A DNA stretch of 64,000 bases from Streptomyces sp. DH5 (lineage in GTDB: Bacteria > Actinomycetota > Actinomycetes > Streptomycetales > Streptomycetaceae). The stretch is taken from the NCBI RefSeq assembly GCF_020873915.1, contig NZ_JAHWGP010000032.1:1-64000 (forward strand). Direction: 5' to 3'. Made by a program: the position numbers and the translations under genes. A model generated the notes under the pieces. That model saw only the letters and a list, made by a program, of their open reading frames with translations, made no database searches and was not told the origin of the DNA. Positions 57,006 through 64,000 of this stretch are shown piece after piece. How positions within the stretch are numbered: the first letter of the stretch is position 1; every line of letters starts with the position of its first letter.

Positions 57006-58061
57006 ATGACGAGTGCGGCCCTGCGCAGCAGGGCGTGGAAACTGCTGGAGATGGTCACGACGCCGTTGCTGCCGTCGGACTACCTGGACCTGGTCAGCCC
57101 GCTGCGTGCGGGCGCCGACCTGCGTGGGCGCATCGAGGCCGTGCACCCCGAGACGGGTGACGCCGCGACCATCGTGATCAGGCCGGGACGGGGCTGGCGC
57201 GGTCACACAGCCGGTCAGTACGTGCGGATCGGGGTCGACGTCGACGGGGTGCGCCTGTGGCGTGCCTACTCCGTCACCTCTCCGACGAACCGCCAGGACG
57301 GCCGCGTCACGATCACCGTGAAGGCGATCCCGGACGGCAAGGTCAGCAACCACCTCGTCCACAGGGCGAAACCGGGCACGCTGATCCAGCTCGACCAGGC
57401 GACCGGTGACTTCGTGCTGCCGCAGGCCAAACCCGCCAAGGTGCTCTACCTGACGGCAGGCAGCGGCATCACGCCCGTGATGGGCATGCTGCGCGACGTC
57501 GAGCTCGATGACGTCGTCATGGTCCACTGCGCGCCACAGCCGCAGGACGTGATCTTCCGCAACGAACTGCACGACCTGGTCGCGGACAGGAAGCTGCGGC
57601 TCACCGAGGTGCACACCGCCACGGACGGCATGCTCGACATCGCCCGTCTCGACGAACTCGTGCCCGACTGGGCCGAGCGCGAGACCTGGGCCTGCGGGCC
57701 CGCGGGCCTGCTCGACGCCGCCGAGAAGCACTGGAGCGAGCACGGCGTACAAGAGCACCTGCACACCGAGCGCTTCCGCCCCGGCGTCGTCGTCGCCGGC
57801 GACGGCGGCGAGGTCACGTTCAGCACCACCGGCAAGACCGTCGACGCGGACGGCGCCACGCCGTTGCTGGACATCGGCGAGGAGGCCGGCGTGCTCATGC
57901 CCTCCGGGTGCCGCATGGGCATCTGCTTCGGCTGCGTCACGCCGCTCAAGGCGGGAGCCGTCCGCGACCTGCGCACCGGCGAGATCACCGAGGCCGAGCC
58001 GGGCGTCCTCATCCAGACCTGCGTGTCCGCCGCGGCGGGCCCCTGCGACATCGAACGGTAG
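57006..58061 (+). CDS. Ferredoxin reductase (FAD and 2Fe-2S) partner of the desaturase
   Basis: A 351-residue electron-transfer protein from ATG 57006. The FAD domain has WRAYSVTSPTNRQDGRVTIT (RxYS) and the NAD(P) domain has VLYLTAGSGITPVMGMLRDV and ETWACGPAGLLDAAEKHW. The C-terminal ferredoxin carries the plant-type 2Fe-2S loop GCRMGICFGCVTPL plus a final Cys in IQTCVSAAAG. It passes electrons from NAD(P)H to the di-iron desaturase encoded eight bases downstream. The pair resembles mycobacterial Rv3230c and DesA3. The upstream PucR gene is divergent. Confidence 0.88.
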   Translation: MTSAALRSRAWKLLEMVTTPLLPSDYLDLVSPLRAGADLRGRIEAVHPETGDAATIVIRPGRGWRGHTAGQYVRIGVDVDGVRLWRAYSVTSPTNRQDGRVTITVKAIPDGKVSNHLVHRAKPGTLIQLDQATGDFVLPQAKPAKVLYLTAGSGITPVMGMLRDVELDDVVMVHCAPQPQDVIFRNELHDLVADRKLRLTEVHTATDGMLDIARLDELVPDWAERETWACGPAGLLDAAEKHWSEHGVQEHLHTERFRPGVVVAGDGGEVTFSTTGKTVDADGATPLLDIGEEAGVLMPSGCRMGICFGCVTPLKAGAVRDLRTGEITEAEPGVLIQTCVSAAAGPCDIER

Positions 58062-58068
58062 GAGCACC

Positions 58069-59187
58069 TTGACCGCCATCGACCCCACCGCCCACCTGAC
58101 CGCCGAGCAGATCGAGGAGCTCGGCCGCGAGCTGGACGCGATTCGCGACGAGGTGATCGCCAGCCGCGGCGAGAACGACGCCGCCTACATCCGTAAGGTC
58201 ATCTCGGCGCAGCGCACGCTGGAGCTGGTCAGCAGGGGCGTGCTGCTGTTCTCCATCTTCCCGCCCGCATGGCTGCTCGGCACCGCCGGTCTGTCCGTGG
58301 CGAAGATCATGGACAACATGGAGATCGGCCACAACGTCCTGCACGGCCAGTGGGACTGGATGCGGGACCCGAAGATCCACTCCACCACCTGGGAGTGGGA
58401 TCACGTCTCGCCGTCCGATCAGTGGAAGCACTCGCACAACGAGCTGCACCACACGTACACCAACGTGATCGGCAAGGACAACGACCTCGGCTACGGCATC
58501 ATGCGCGTCGACGAGGACCAGAAGTGGCACCCGTTCCACCTCGGCCAGCCGCTGTGGAACTTCATCAACGCCTGCTTCTTCGAGTACGGCATCGCAGCGT
58601 ACGACCTGGAGCTCGGCAAGAACCTGCACAAGAGCCGCCGCAAGAACCCGGAGTTCCGCGCGCGGGCCAAGGCCGTGGGCCGCAAGATCCGCAAGCAGGT
58701 GCTCAAGGACTACGTGATCCACCCGCTGCTGTCGGGCCCGTCGTTCCTCCCCACGCTCGCCGCCACGTTCACCGCGAACCTGGTCCGCAACCTCTGGTCC
58801 CACTCGGTGATCATGTGCGGGCACTTCCCCGAGGGCGTGCAGGTCTTCGAGCGCCGGTCGATCAAGGGCGAGACGCGCGGCCAGTGGTACCTGCGCCAGA
58901 TGATGGGCTCGGCGAACATCAGCGGCAGCAGGGCCATGCACTTCATGACCGGCAACCTGTCGCACCAGATCGAGCACCACCTGTTCCCGGACCTGCCGAG
59001 CAACCGGTACGCCGAGGTGGCGGTGAAGGTGCGCGCGCTGTTCGAGAAGTACGAGCTGGAGTACGTCACCGGTCCGCTGCCCAAGCAGGTGTTCTCCGCG
59101 TGGCGCAAGGTCTTCCGGCTCTCGCTGCCGAACAGGAAGCCGCAGGTCAAGACGCCCGGCCGCGAGCAGGAACTCCTCGCGGCCTGA
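58069..59187 (+). CDS. Membrane fatty acid desaturase
   Basis: A 372-residue di-iron membrane enzyme. TTG 58069 is chosen as start because GTAGGAGC precedes it and no ATG fits. The three histidine boxes are intact: GHNVLHGQWDWM (HxxxH), KHSHNELHHTY (HxxHH type) and LSHQIEHHLFPDLPSNRYAE (QIEHH). Hydrophobic stretches flank the first box (SRGVLLFSIFPPAWLLG). It resembles actinobacterial acyl-CoA or acyl-lipid delta-9 desaturases such as DesA3 and would introduce a double bond using electrons from the adjoining reductase. Codon usage is typical. It should raise membrane fluidity. Confidence 0.88.
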   Translation: MTAIDPTAHLTAEQIEELGRELDAIRDEVIASRGENDAAYIRKVISAQRTLELVSRGVLLFSIFPPAWLLGTAGLSVAKIMDNMEIGHNVLHGQWDWMRDPKIHSTTWEWDHVSPSDQWKHSHNELHHTYTNVIGKDNDLGYGIMRVDEDQKWHPFHLGQPLWNFINACFFEYGIAAYDLELGKNLHKSRRKNPEFRARAKAVGRKIRKQVLKDYVIHPLLSGPSFLPTLAATFTANLVRNLWSHSVIMCGHFPEGVQVFERRSIKGETRGQWYLRQMMGSANISGSRAMHFMTGNLSHQIEHHLFPDLPSNRYAEVAVKVRALFEKYELEYVTGPLPKQVFSAWRKVFRLSLPNRKPQVKTPGREQELLAA

Positions 59188-59699
59188 TACCCGGTGCCGG
59201 TTCTGCTCTTTCGGCCGTACCGGCGGCACCGCCCGGTTCGGTGAGTTCCGTCGCGGACGGCCGGCGACCACGACACCGGACCGTCCGGCACGAGATTTGG
59301 GGCAGCGCAGTGTCCGGCTGCGCCGCCGCCGGGGTGTGCGGGTGGAGCGAGCTGGGACGGCTGCCGTGCTCAGCTCACCGTGTACCCGGGCGGGCGGGTG
59401 CTGCGCTCACGGCGCGGCACGGACGTGACGGCCGCGCTCCCCGGGATCCGATCGGCCTTTGGCGTCGTCCATCTCCCTGACCAGCCAGGTGCTGTCGGCC
59501 CTGTGCACCTTCGCCGCCGAGGGGGTGGTGGACCGTGCTGCGCTCGTCCGCCGTACCCAGTACTGACTCCCCTCGCCGACAGCCGGGCCCTCATCACCAC
59601 CGCCGTCGCCCGACACCAGCCCGACTACGCCACCTCCTGGACACTGCCCTCGCCCACGCCTACGCGCCGCAACGACCGGAGTCCGAAGACGAGCCGTAG
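59188..59699. other. Gene-poor stretch of about 500 bases
   Basis: No supported gene. One rightward piece, ADSRALITTAVARHQPDYAT, followed one frame away by ALAHAYAPQRPESEDEP and a stop at 59697-59699, looks like the tail of a lost protein of unknown family. Confidence 0.35.
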
Positions 59700-60040
59700 A
59701 TCCGGTGAACGACGTGAACGCAGGACCGGGAGCCTCTGCCGGGACCGCGGCCGAACGCCGGGCCTACGGTGACCGCGCTGATCGCAGTGTCCGCGGCCGG
59801 CAACCGGTCCAAGACCGCTCAGGACCCCACCACCCGGCAACCCCCGGCCACCGGCTGCCACTGCACCTGCGCCACCGACTGGAAGGCCATCAACGCCGGG
59901 CAGCGGAGCCACCGGGCCAGCAGCAGCACGAGCGAGGGCAGGCCCGGCTCGGCGGAGTTGAGGAGCACCCCGCACCCCAGCACCGCGACGGTCACCGCGA
60001 GCCAGGGCAGCAGCGTCCGAGCGAGCCAGCGTCGGCTCAC
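59700..60040 (-). pseudogene. Broken membrane protein gene of the sigma/anti-sigma operon
   Basis: Leftward from GTG (complement 60038-60040): MSRRWLARTLLPWLAVTVAV, then LGCGVLLNSAEPGLPSLVLL, one membrane helix followed by a short loop. After LLLA the frame changes: GPVAPLPGVDG continues in a second frame, and later pieces in a third. Streptomyces sigma/ZAS operons often carry such a polytopic membrane protein next, so this is probably its relic. Its start overlaps the anti-sigma stop. Confidence 0.5.
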
Positions 60041-60275
60041 GGCCGTTGCCCGTGTACGTCGCCGGACCGGAGGGGGCTCGTTTCCATCACCTGGTCGAGC
60101 GAGACGGCGACACGGTCGAGCAGATCCGCCGTGGCCGGGGTGACGTTTGCGACGAGTTCCTCACGGCAGTCCGCGCACGCGTCGAGACGGACCTCGATGG
60201 ACCGGAGTGCGGCGTCGTCGAGTCCGCGCCCGCCATCCGCGTAGCGGCCCAGCAACAGGGGGTGAGATGAGTCAT
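60037..60275 (-). CDS. Zinc-finger anti-sigma factor, start frame disrupted
   Basis: The readable part is LGRYADGGRGLDDAALRSIE, then VRLDACADCREELVANVTPA: an HxxxC...CxxC-like ZAS domain in which Cys pair ACADC is intact and the usual upstream His is replaced by Arg (EVRLDAC for EVHLxAC). The natural start ATGACTCATCTCACC (complement 60273-60275 for ATG) is in the wrong frame; one more C in the CCCCC run (complement of 60258-60262) would restore MTHLTPLLLGRYADGG. As it stands only a TTG at 60255 could start it. It should bind and inhibit the sigma factor encoded just upstream. Confidence 0.55.
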
Positions 60276-60821
60276 GAGAGCGTCTCCCCGCAGCGTGATC
60301 CGGGCCCGCCGCGCGGGGGCCTTCACGGTGCCCTCCGGCATGCCGACCAGCACCGCCGTCTGCCTGACCGACAGGTCATCGAGCACCATCGCCTGCAGCA
60401 TCTGGCGCAACTCCGGTGGCAGTCGCAGCAACGCCTGCTCGAGATTCCGGTCGACGCGGTTCGCCATCACCTCGTCCTCGGCGGCCGGAGCGGTCGTCTC
60501 GACCAGAGCGATGGTCGGCACCCGCTCGTGCCGGGCTCGGCGGCGGAACGCATCGACGAGACGGTTCGCGGCGATCGTCCAGAGCCGGCCGACCGCACTG
60601 CCGTGAGTCACGGAGCCTGCGTAACCGCCGGCTGCCCGCCGGACCGCCAGGTAGGTCTCCTGGAGCACTTCGGCGATGACGTCGTCGTCAGCGCAGCGGC
60701 AACGGAACCGCACCGCCAGCCAGGGCGAGGTACGCCGGTACAACTCGTCGAACGCCGCCCGGTCGTCGCAGGAGATGCGACGCGGCAGCTCCGCCTCGTC
60801 GGGGTCTGCCAGGTGTTGCAT
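60087..60821 (-). CDS. ECF RNA polymerase sigma factor
   Basis: From ATG (complement 60819-60821) the protein reads MQHLADPDEAELPRRISCDD, then AAFDELYRRTSPWLAVRFRC (region 2.1), ADDDVIAEVLQETYLAVRRA (2.2), TIAANRLVDAFRRRARHERV (2.3-2.4) and, after a linker, LPPELRQMLQAMVLDDLSVR with TAVLVGMPEGTVKAPARRAR (region 4). About 180 residues are normal for this family; the frame here does not stop after RARITLRGDAL but runs on through the anti-sigma gene in the wrong frame to 60087. The true C-terminus was probably near 60275. A paralogous scrap lies at 47.0 kb. Confidence 0.75.
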   Translation of the reverse strand: MQHLADPDEAELPRRISCDDRAAFDELYRRTSPWLAVRFRCRCADDDVIAEVLQETYLAVRRAAGGYAGSVTHGSAVGRLWTIAANRLVDAFRRRARHERVPTIALVETTAPAAEDEVMANRVDRNLEQALLRLPPELRQMLQAMVLDDLSVRQTAVLVGMPEGTVKAPARRARITLRGDALMTHLTPCCWAATRMAGADSTTPHSGPSRSVSTRARTAVRNSSQTSPRPRRICSTVSPSRSTR

Positions 60822-60910
60822 GATCAGGAAGACGATACGACCGTCGATTCAGGTTCTCGGGCGGTTCAGCGACTACCGAGAGTGCTATCGCTCTGCGCCG
60901 AGCCCCCTCG

Positions 60911-62374
60911 CTATGGACTCGCAAGCTGCCAGGAGGAGGGGAGGACGACCATCGCAGCGACAGGAGCGCCGACGGCGGCCAGCAGCCCGCTCGGGGCCGA
61001 ACCTGTCGCGCCGCGGAAGGACACGATGCCACGCAAGAACCCCGCCCCGGTGAAATGTATCGTGTTGCTGGAGAACGCCGCGCCGTTGAAGGACAGCGCA
61101 CTGCCGGCGAAAGCTGCGCCGCGGAAGGACACCTCACCGCTGGTGAACTCCGCGCCGCCGAAGTCCACCGTGCTGCCCGAGAACTCCGTTCCGCCGAACT
61201 CCACCGCACTGCCGGAGAACACCGCGCAGTTGAAGGACACCGAACCGCCGGCGAACACAGCGCCATGGAAGTTGACATTGCCACCAGAGAACTCCGCGCC
61301 ACTGAAGGACACCTCCCCGCCGGAGAATGTCACGCCGCCGAAGCGCACCGCGCCGCCGGAGAATCTGGCGCCGCTGAAGGACACCTCACCACCGGAGAAA
61401 TCGGCGTCGCCGAAGGACACCACCGCGCCGCCGGAGAACTCCGCGTCACCGAAAGAAACCGCGCCGCCGGAGAACACCGCATCGTCGAAGGAGACCACGG
61501 CGCCGGCGAACACCGCGCCGCCGAAGCGCACCGCGCCGCCGGAGAACTCCGCGCCTTCGGCGGACACCACGCCGCCGGAGAAAAGCACCTCTTGGAAGGA
61601 CACCACGGCGCCGGAGAACTTCGCGCCGCGGAAGGACACCTGACTGCCGTGGGAGAAGACCGCGCCCTGAAAGGACACCAGGCTGCCGCCAGGGAACTCC
61701 GCCCCCTCGAAGTTCATGACGCCGTCGACGGAGACGCCAGTGAGGTCGAGGTCGCAGCCCTGCCAGGAACGGTGCGTTCCCCGGGGGCGTCGGTAGTGGT
61801 CGCCGATGAGACGCAGGATCGTGTGGCGGACCTTGCGAAGGGCCAGGTAGCGGTGGTGCTCCTCTTGATGGGCGGGGTCGTGGCCGGGGTCGGGCGTGAA
61901 GGGGAGCTGAAGGTAGGCGCACAGGACATCGATGCAGGTCTGACGAAGGCTGTCGTCGGGCGCATCGTCGGCGAGGCCGGCCAGGGCATGGACGCCTCCA
62001 AGTCGGACGGCTGGGGAGTCCGAGCCGAGTTGTTCGACGGCTTGGGAGAAGCGCTCTGTATGGAGGCGGGTGGCCTCACGGTGAGCACCGGCCTCGTCGA
62101 CGCGCTGACGGCGGTAGGCGACAACCAGGGCAACGAGAGCCCCCGCCCCAGCGACCACGCCGAAGGAAAGCTGCGCCAAGTCGAAAAGCGTCTTCGCATC
62201 GAGCTTCGCAGTGGTGTCGATCTCCTGGAAGTCCAGCAGGTACACCAAGCCGTAGAAAACGCCGCCGGCCACCAGGACCGCGGTGACGAAGGTGAAGGCC
62301 AGGGCCCGGCCCACCCTCCAGAGCCGCAGTTCCCGGTCCCCCTCTGCCGGGCGCAGCCATCGCTTGCCTGTCAT
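60911..62374 (-). CDS. Membrane-anchored protein with about nineteen 12-residue beta-helix repeats
   Basis: A 487-residue protein; ATG (complement 62372-62374) is preferred over upstream in-frame codons because the earlier residues look random. Two membrane helices come first (ALAFTFVTAVLVAGGVFYGL and FGVVAGAGALVALVVAYRRQ), then a helical region with AVRLGGVHALAGLADDAPDD and CIDVLCAYLQLPF. From about residue 220 to the end runs a tandem array of units such as FSGGEVSFSGAR, FSGGAVRFGGVT and FSGGNVNFHGAV: about nineteen units of 12-13 residues. This resembles pentapeptide-repeat proteins but with a Phe-x6-Phe-x4 rhythm. A right-handed beta-helix exposed in the cytoplasm is likely. The function is unknown. 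Confidence 0.8.
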   Translation of the reverse strand: MTGKRWLRPAEGDRELRLWRVGRALAFTFVTAVLVAGGVFYGLVYLLDFQEIDTTAKLDAKTLFDLAQLSFGVVAGAGALVALVVAYRRQRVDEAGAHREATRLHTERFSQAVEQLGSDSPAVRLGGVHALAGLADDAPDDSLRQTCIDVLCAYLQLPFTPDPGHDPAHQEEHHRYLALRKVRHTILRLIGDHYRRPRGTHRSWQGCDLDLTGVSVDGVMNFEGAEFPGGSLVSFQGAVFSHGSQVSFRGAKFSGAVVSFQEVLFSGGVVSAEGAEFSGGAVRFGGAVFAGAVVSFDDAVFSGGAVSFGDAEFSGGAVVSFGDADFSGGEVSFSGARFSGGAVRFGGVTFSGGEVSFSGAEFSGGNVNFHGAVFAGGSVSFNCAVFSGSAVEFGGTEFSGSTVDFGGAEFTSGEVSFRGAAFAGSALSFNGAAFSSNTIHFTGAGFLRGIVSFRGATGSAPSGLLAAVGAPVAAMVVLPSSWQLASP

Positions 62375-62980
62375 GCAGACAAAGACCAGGGGCTGTGGTC
62401 CGCGGTTGCAGCAGGTCTCGGACCATTCAGCCCCGCGATCGGCCGGATTCGGTCGGTCAGGGCCCTCTTTGACCGGCCGGACACTCACCGGATCGATCGC
62501 GCAACGCGTCAGTCCAGCTCGCCTTTCACGCCGAGCCGGTCGAGGACCACGCGGTGCAGCTTGGCCCCTACCGCGCCGTTAACCGGTCCGTGGATCGCCG
62601 GTCCACCGTCCGCCGCCCCATACACGCGTCTGCCGAGTCCGATCCAGGCCTCGCCCCCTCCGGCCCCGATCGCGACGGCGCCCTGCTGCCCGCTCACCAC
62701 CCTCCGGCACATCACCCCCGCGAGGACCGCGGCCCCGCCACCGGGGACCATCGCGAGGCCTACCTGCGCGACCTTGGCGTCCCCCACCATGTGCACCTGC
62801 GCTCGCTCCTTGACCGGCGCGGATGCGGCCTGCCGGCATCGAGGGAGCCCACGAAAGGGGCGGGGTGAGGGACCCATCGGCTGCAGTGTCCTGGTTCCTC
62901 TCGTCACCTCACGGCGCGGCCAATGAGTTTGTGGCCTCCGGCCGGTCCAAGCTAGGGAAACCCCAGGAAAGGAGACCGTC
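62375..62980. other. Gene-poor stretch of about 600 bases
   Basis: Frames are open on both strands but none shows a recognised family with a ribosome binding site. The last 30 bases carry the ribosome binding site (AAAGGAGACC, about 62966-62975) of the next gene. Confidence 0.35.
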
Positions 62981-63586
62981 GTGTCGGAGCTTCTCGTCGA
63001 CTTCATCACCTCCCTCGACGGATACGCGTCGGGAGAGGGCTGGCCCGGGTTCTGGGGCCTCGAGGGCCCCGAATACCTCGCATGGCTCGGCGAGCAGCCC
63101 GAGGCCACCTACCTGATGGGAGCGAACACCTACCGTCTGATGTCGGGCTTCGCCGCAGGCGAGGTCTCGAAAGGCCAGGACGAGTTCCGGCCCGAAGAAG
63201 AGGCGTCCGTCGACGAGCTGACGCAAGCGTCCAAGGTGGTGTTCTCCTCCTCACTCGAAGAGCCACTGACGTGGGCCAACTCCACACTTGTCCGCGATGA
63301 CGCCGTCGAGGCGGTCCGCGCCATGAAGTCGAGTGGCTCGGGGCTCCTCAGCACGATCGGCAGCCTCAGCCTGTGCCGGTCCCTGCTGCGAGCCGGACTC
63401 GTCGACCGCTTCCGGGTCGTGATGTTCCCGGTGATCACCGGGGTCACGGGCGAGGAACGCATCTACGACTGCTATCCGGACGTTGCCCTCGAGATGACCG
63501 AGCACCGCACCTTCGACGGCCGCATCCAGCTGGTCGAGTACAAGCCCCGCGTGCTCGAGCACCCACCGTTCGTCGCCCCTGCATGA
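62981..63586 (+). CDS. Dihydrofolate reductase-like (RibD C-terminal domain) protein
   Basis: A 201-residue cytoplasmic protein starting at GTG 62981 behind AAAGGAGACC. The fold is recognisable from MSELLVDFITSLDGYASGEG (the opening strand with the conserved SLDG), TYLMGANTYRLMSG (GxxTY), KVVFSSSLEEPLTWANSTLV and GSGLLSTIGSLSLCRSLLRA (the GS.L cofactor loop), ending MFPVITGVTGEERIYD. Members reduce pteridine- or pyrimidine-like substrates with NADPH, but most are uncharacterised. It is monocistronic. Confidence 0.83.
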   Translation: MSELLVDFITSLDGYASGEGWPGFWGLEGPEYLAWLGEQPEATYLMGANTYRLMSGFAAGEVSKGQDEFRPEEEASVDELTQASKVVFSSSLEEPLTWANSTLVRDDAVEAVRAMKSSGSGLLSTIGSLSLCRSLLRAGLVDRFRVVMFPVITGVTGEERIYDCYPDVALEMTEHRTFDGRIQLVEYKPRVLEHPPFVAPA

Positions 63587-63880
63587 TGTCGCTCCCTTCC
63601 GCCGGTCCGGACGTCCGCCAGGCCGGCGCCGGCGGGCGCGGCCCACGACGCGGTCCGCGCACGGACGCAGCGCCTCGGAGGTCCTGACAAAGCCTGGTGG
63701 GCGACGGTGGGCCGGGGACCGCGAGTGCCTCGCGGCGCTCCTCTTCGTCGCCCCCCTGGGTTGCATCTGACCGCAGCTGCTTCCTGTGTGCTCCGGCCCG
63801 TCCTAGGTCTACCGATCCGTGCCGGAACCCGGCTTGGTCCACGACTTCTCAGGGCGCCGGGAGGAACCCATGATGGCGGT

Positions 63881-64000
63881 ATGGCCATCAGCGGGGATTT
63901 GCTCTGGGAGGCGGCGGACAAGGGAACGCGGACCGTTCCGCGGCTACGGCGCACGGCGGTGACGGCCGGCTGTGCCGGCCTGTTCGTCCTGTTGTTCTGG
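63881..64000 (+). CDS. Start of a hypothetical membrane protein, cut by the window edge
   Basis: From ATG 63881 a frame stays open to the window end: MAISGDLLWEAADKGTRTVP, then RLRRTAVTAGCAGLFVLLFW, which begins a membrane helix. GGAGG at 63859-63864 is rather far (about 17 bases) from this ATG, and closer ATGs (63870, 63873) lead to a frame that stops after about 30 codons, so the start is uncertain. Forty codons are visible, too few to name a family. Confidence 0.4.
   Translation, partial: MAISGDLLWEAADKGTRTVPRLRRTAVTAGCAGLFVLLFW

Noticed and set aside
61055-62926. Rightward 623-codon frame over the repeat protein
   Set aside because: It is antisense to the 12-residue repeats and is periodic only because the other strand is.
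1-64000. CRISPR arrays, tRNA or rRNA genes
   Set aside because: No regularly spaced direct repeats of CRISPR type, no cloverleaf with a GTTCGAATC-like arm in proper context, and no rRNA-like sequence was noticed. A dedicated scan could still find a missed tRNA.

Overview
The window is very GC-rich. It has GTG and TTG starts, purine-rich ribosome binding sites, LuxR, TetR, BTAD and PucR regulators, and gene families typical of actinomycetes, all pointing to a Streptomyces or close relative. The density of broken insertion sequences and decayed genes suggests an accessory region, such as a chromosome arm, rather than core genome; that is an inference.

The centrepiece is a compact thiopeptide gene cluster at 5.4-15.3 kb. 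Two short precursor peptides share one leader type and have Ser/Cys-rich cores. Five enzyme genes follow on the same strand: a split LanB-type dehydratase (glutamylation protein), a pyridine synthase, an RRE/E1-like protein, a YcaO cyclodehydratase, and an eliminase-dehydrogenase fusion. The order and the first core (SWGSCSCQGSSSCAQP) match, from memory, the lactazole (lazA-F) system. The differences are a longer tail on the first core and a second, divergent precursor whose Ser/Cys spacing predicts a larger macrocycle. Four enzyme genes are chained by 4-base stop/start overlaps. Transposase remnants lie on both sides.

Layout. 0-5 kb: IS debris, a secreted hypothetical protein and a LuxR regulator. 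5.4-15.3 kb: the thiopeptide cluster. 15.4-17.7 kb: IS, truncated secreted protein and integrase remnants. 17.7-20.6 kb: a TetR-controlled operon (tautomerase, zinc alcohol dehydrogenase, thioesterase) with a perfect operator. 20.6-27.1 kb: IS5-type elements, a large secreted hydrolase and a beta-helix membrane protein. 27.3-31.0 kb: a methyltransferase and a copper efflux pair (copZ-copA) behind three CsoR-type operators. 31-33.3 kb: decayed DNA. 33.3-45.5 kb: hydrolases, a BTAD regulator, a vanadium-haloperoxidase-like protein, a two-component system, a CPBP protease and a TetR repressor.

45.6-54.3 kb: an FAD monooxygenase divergent from that TetR with paired operators, a MerR regulator divergent from a double alpha/beta hydrolase, a decayed arsenic operon (acr3-arsC), and a small module with a membrane-anchored Mrr-like nuclease. 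54.8-59.2 kb: a CPCC protein, then a PucR regulator divergent from a ferredoxin reductase-fatty acid desaturase pair. 59.7-64 kb: a damaged sigma/anti-sigma operon, a 12-residue-repeat membrane protein, a DHFR-like protein and a partial gene at the edge.

All family assignments rest on reading motifs and order. No database search was made, and comparisons with named systems come from general knowledge.
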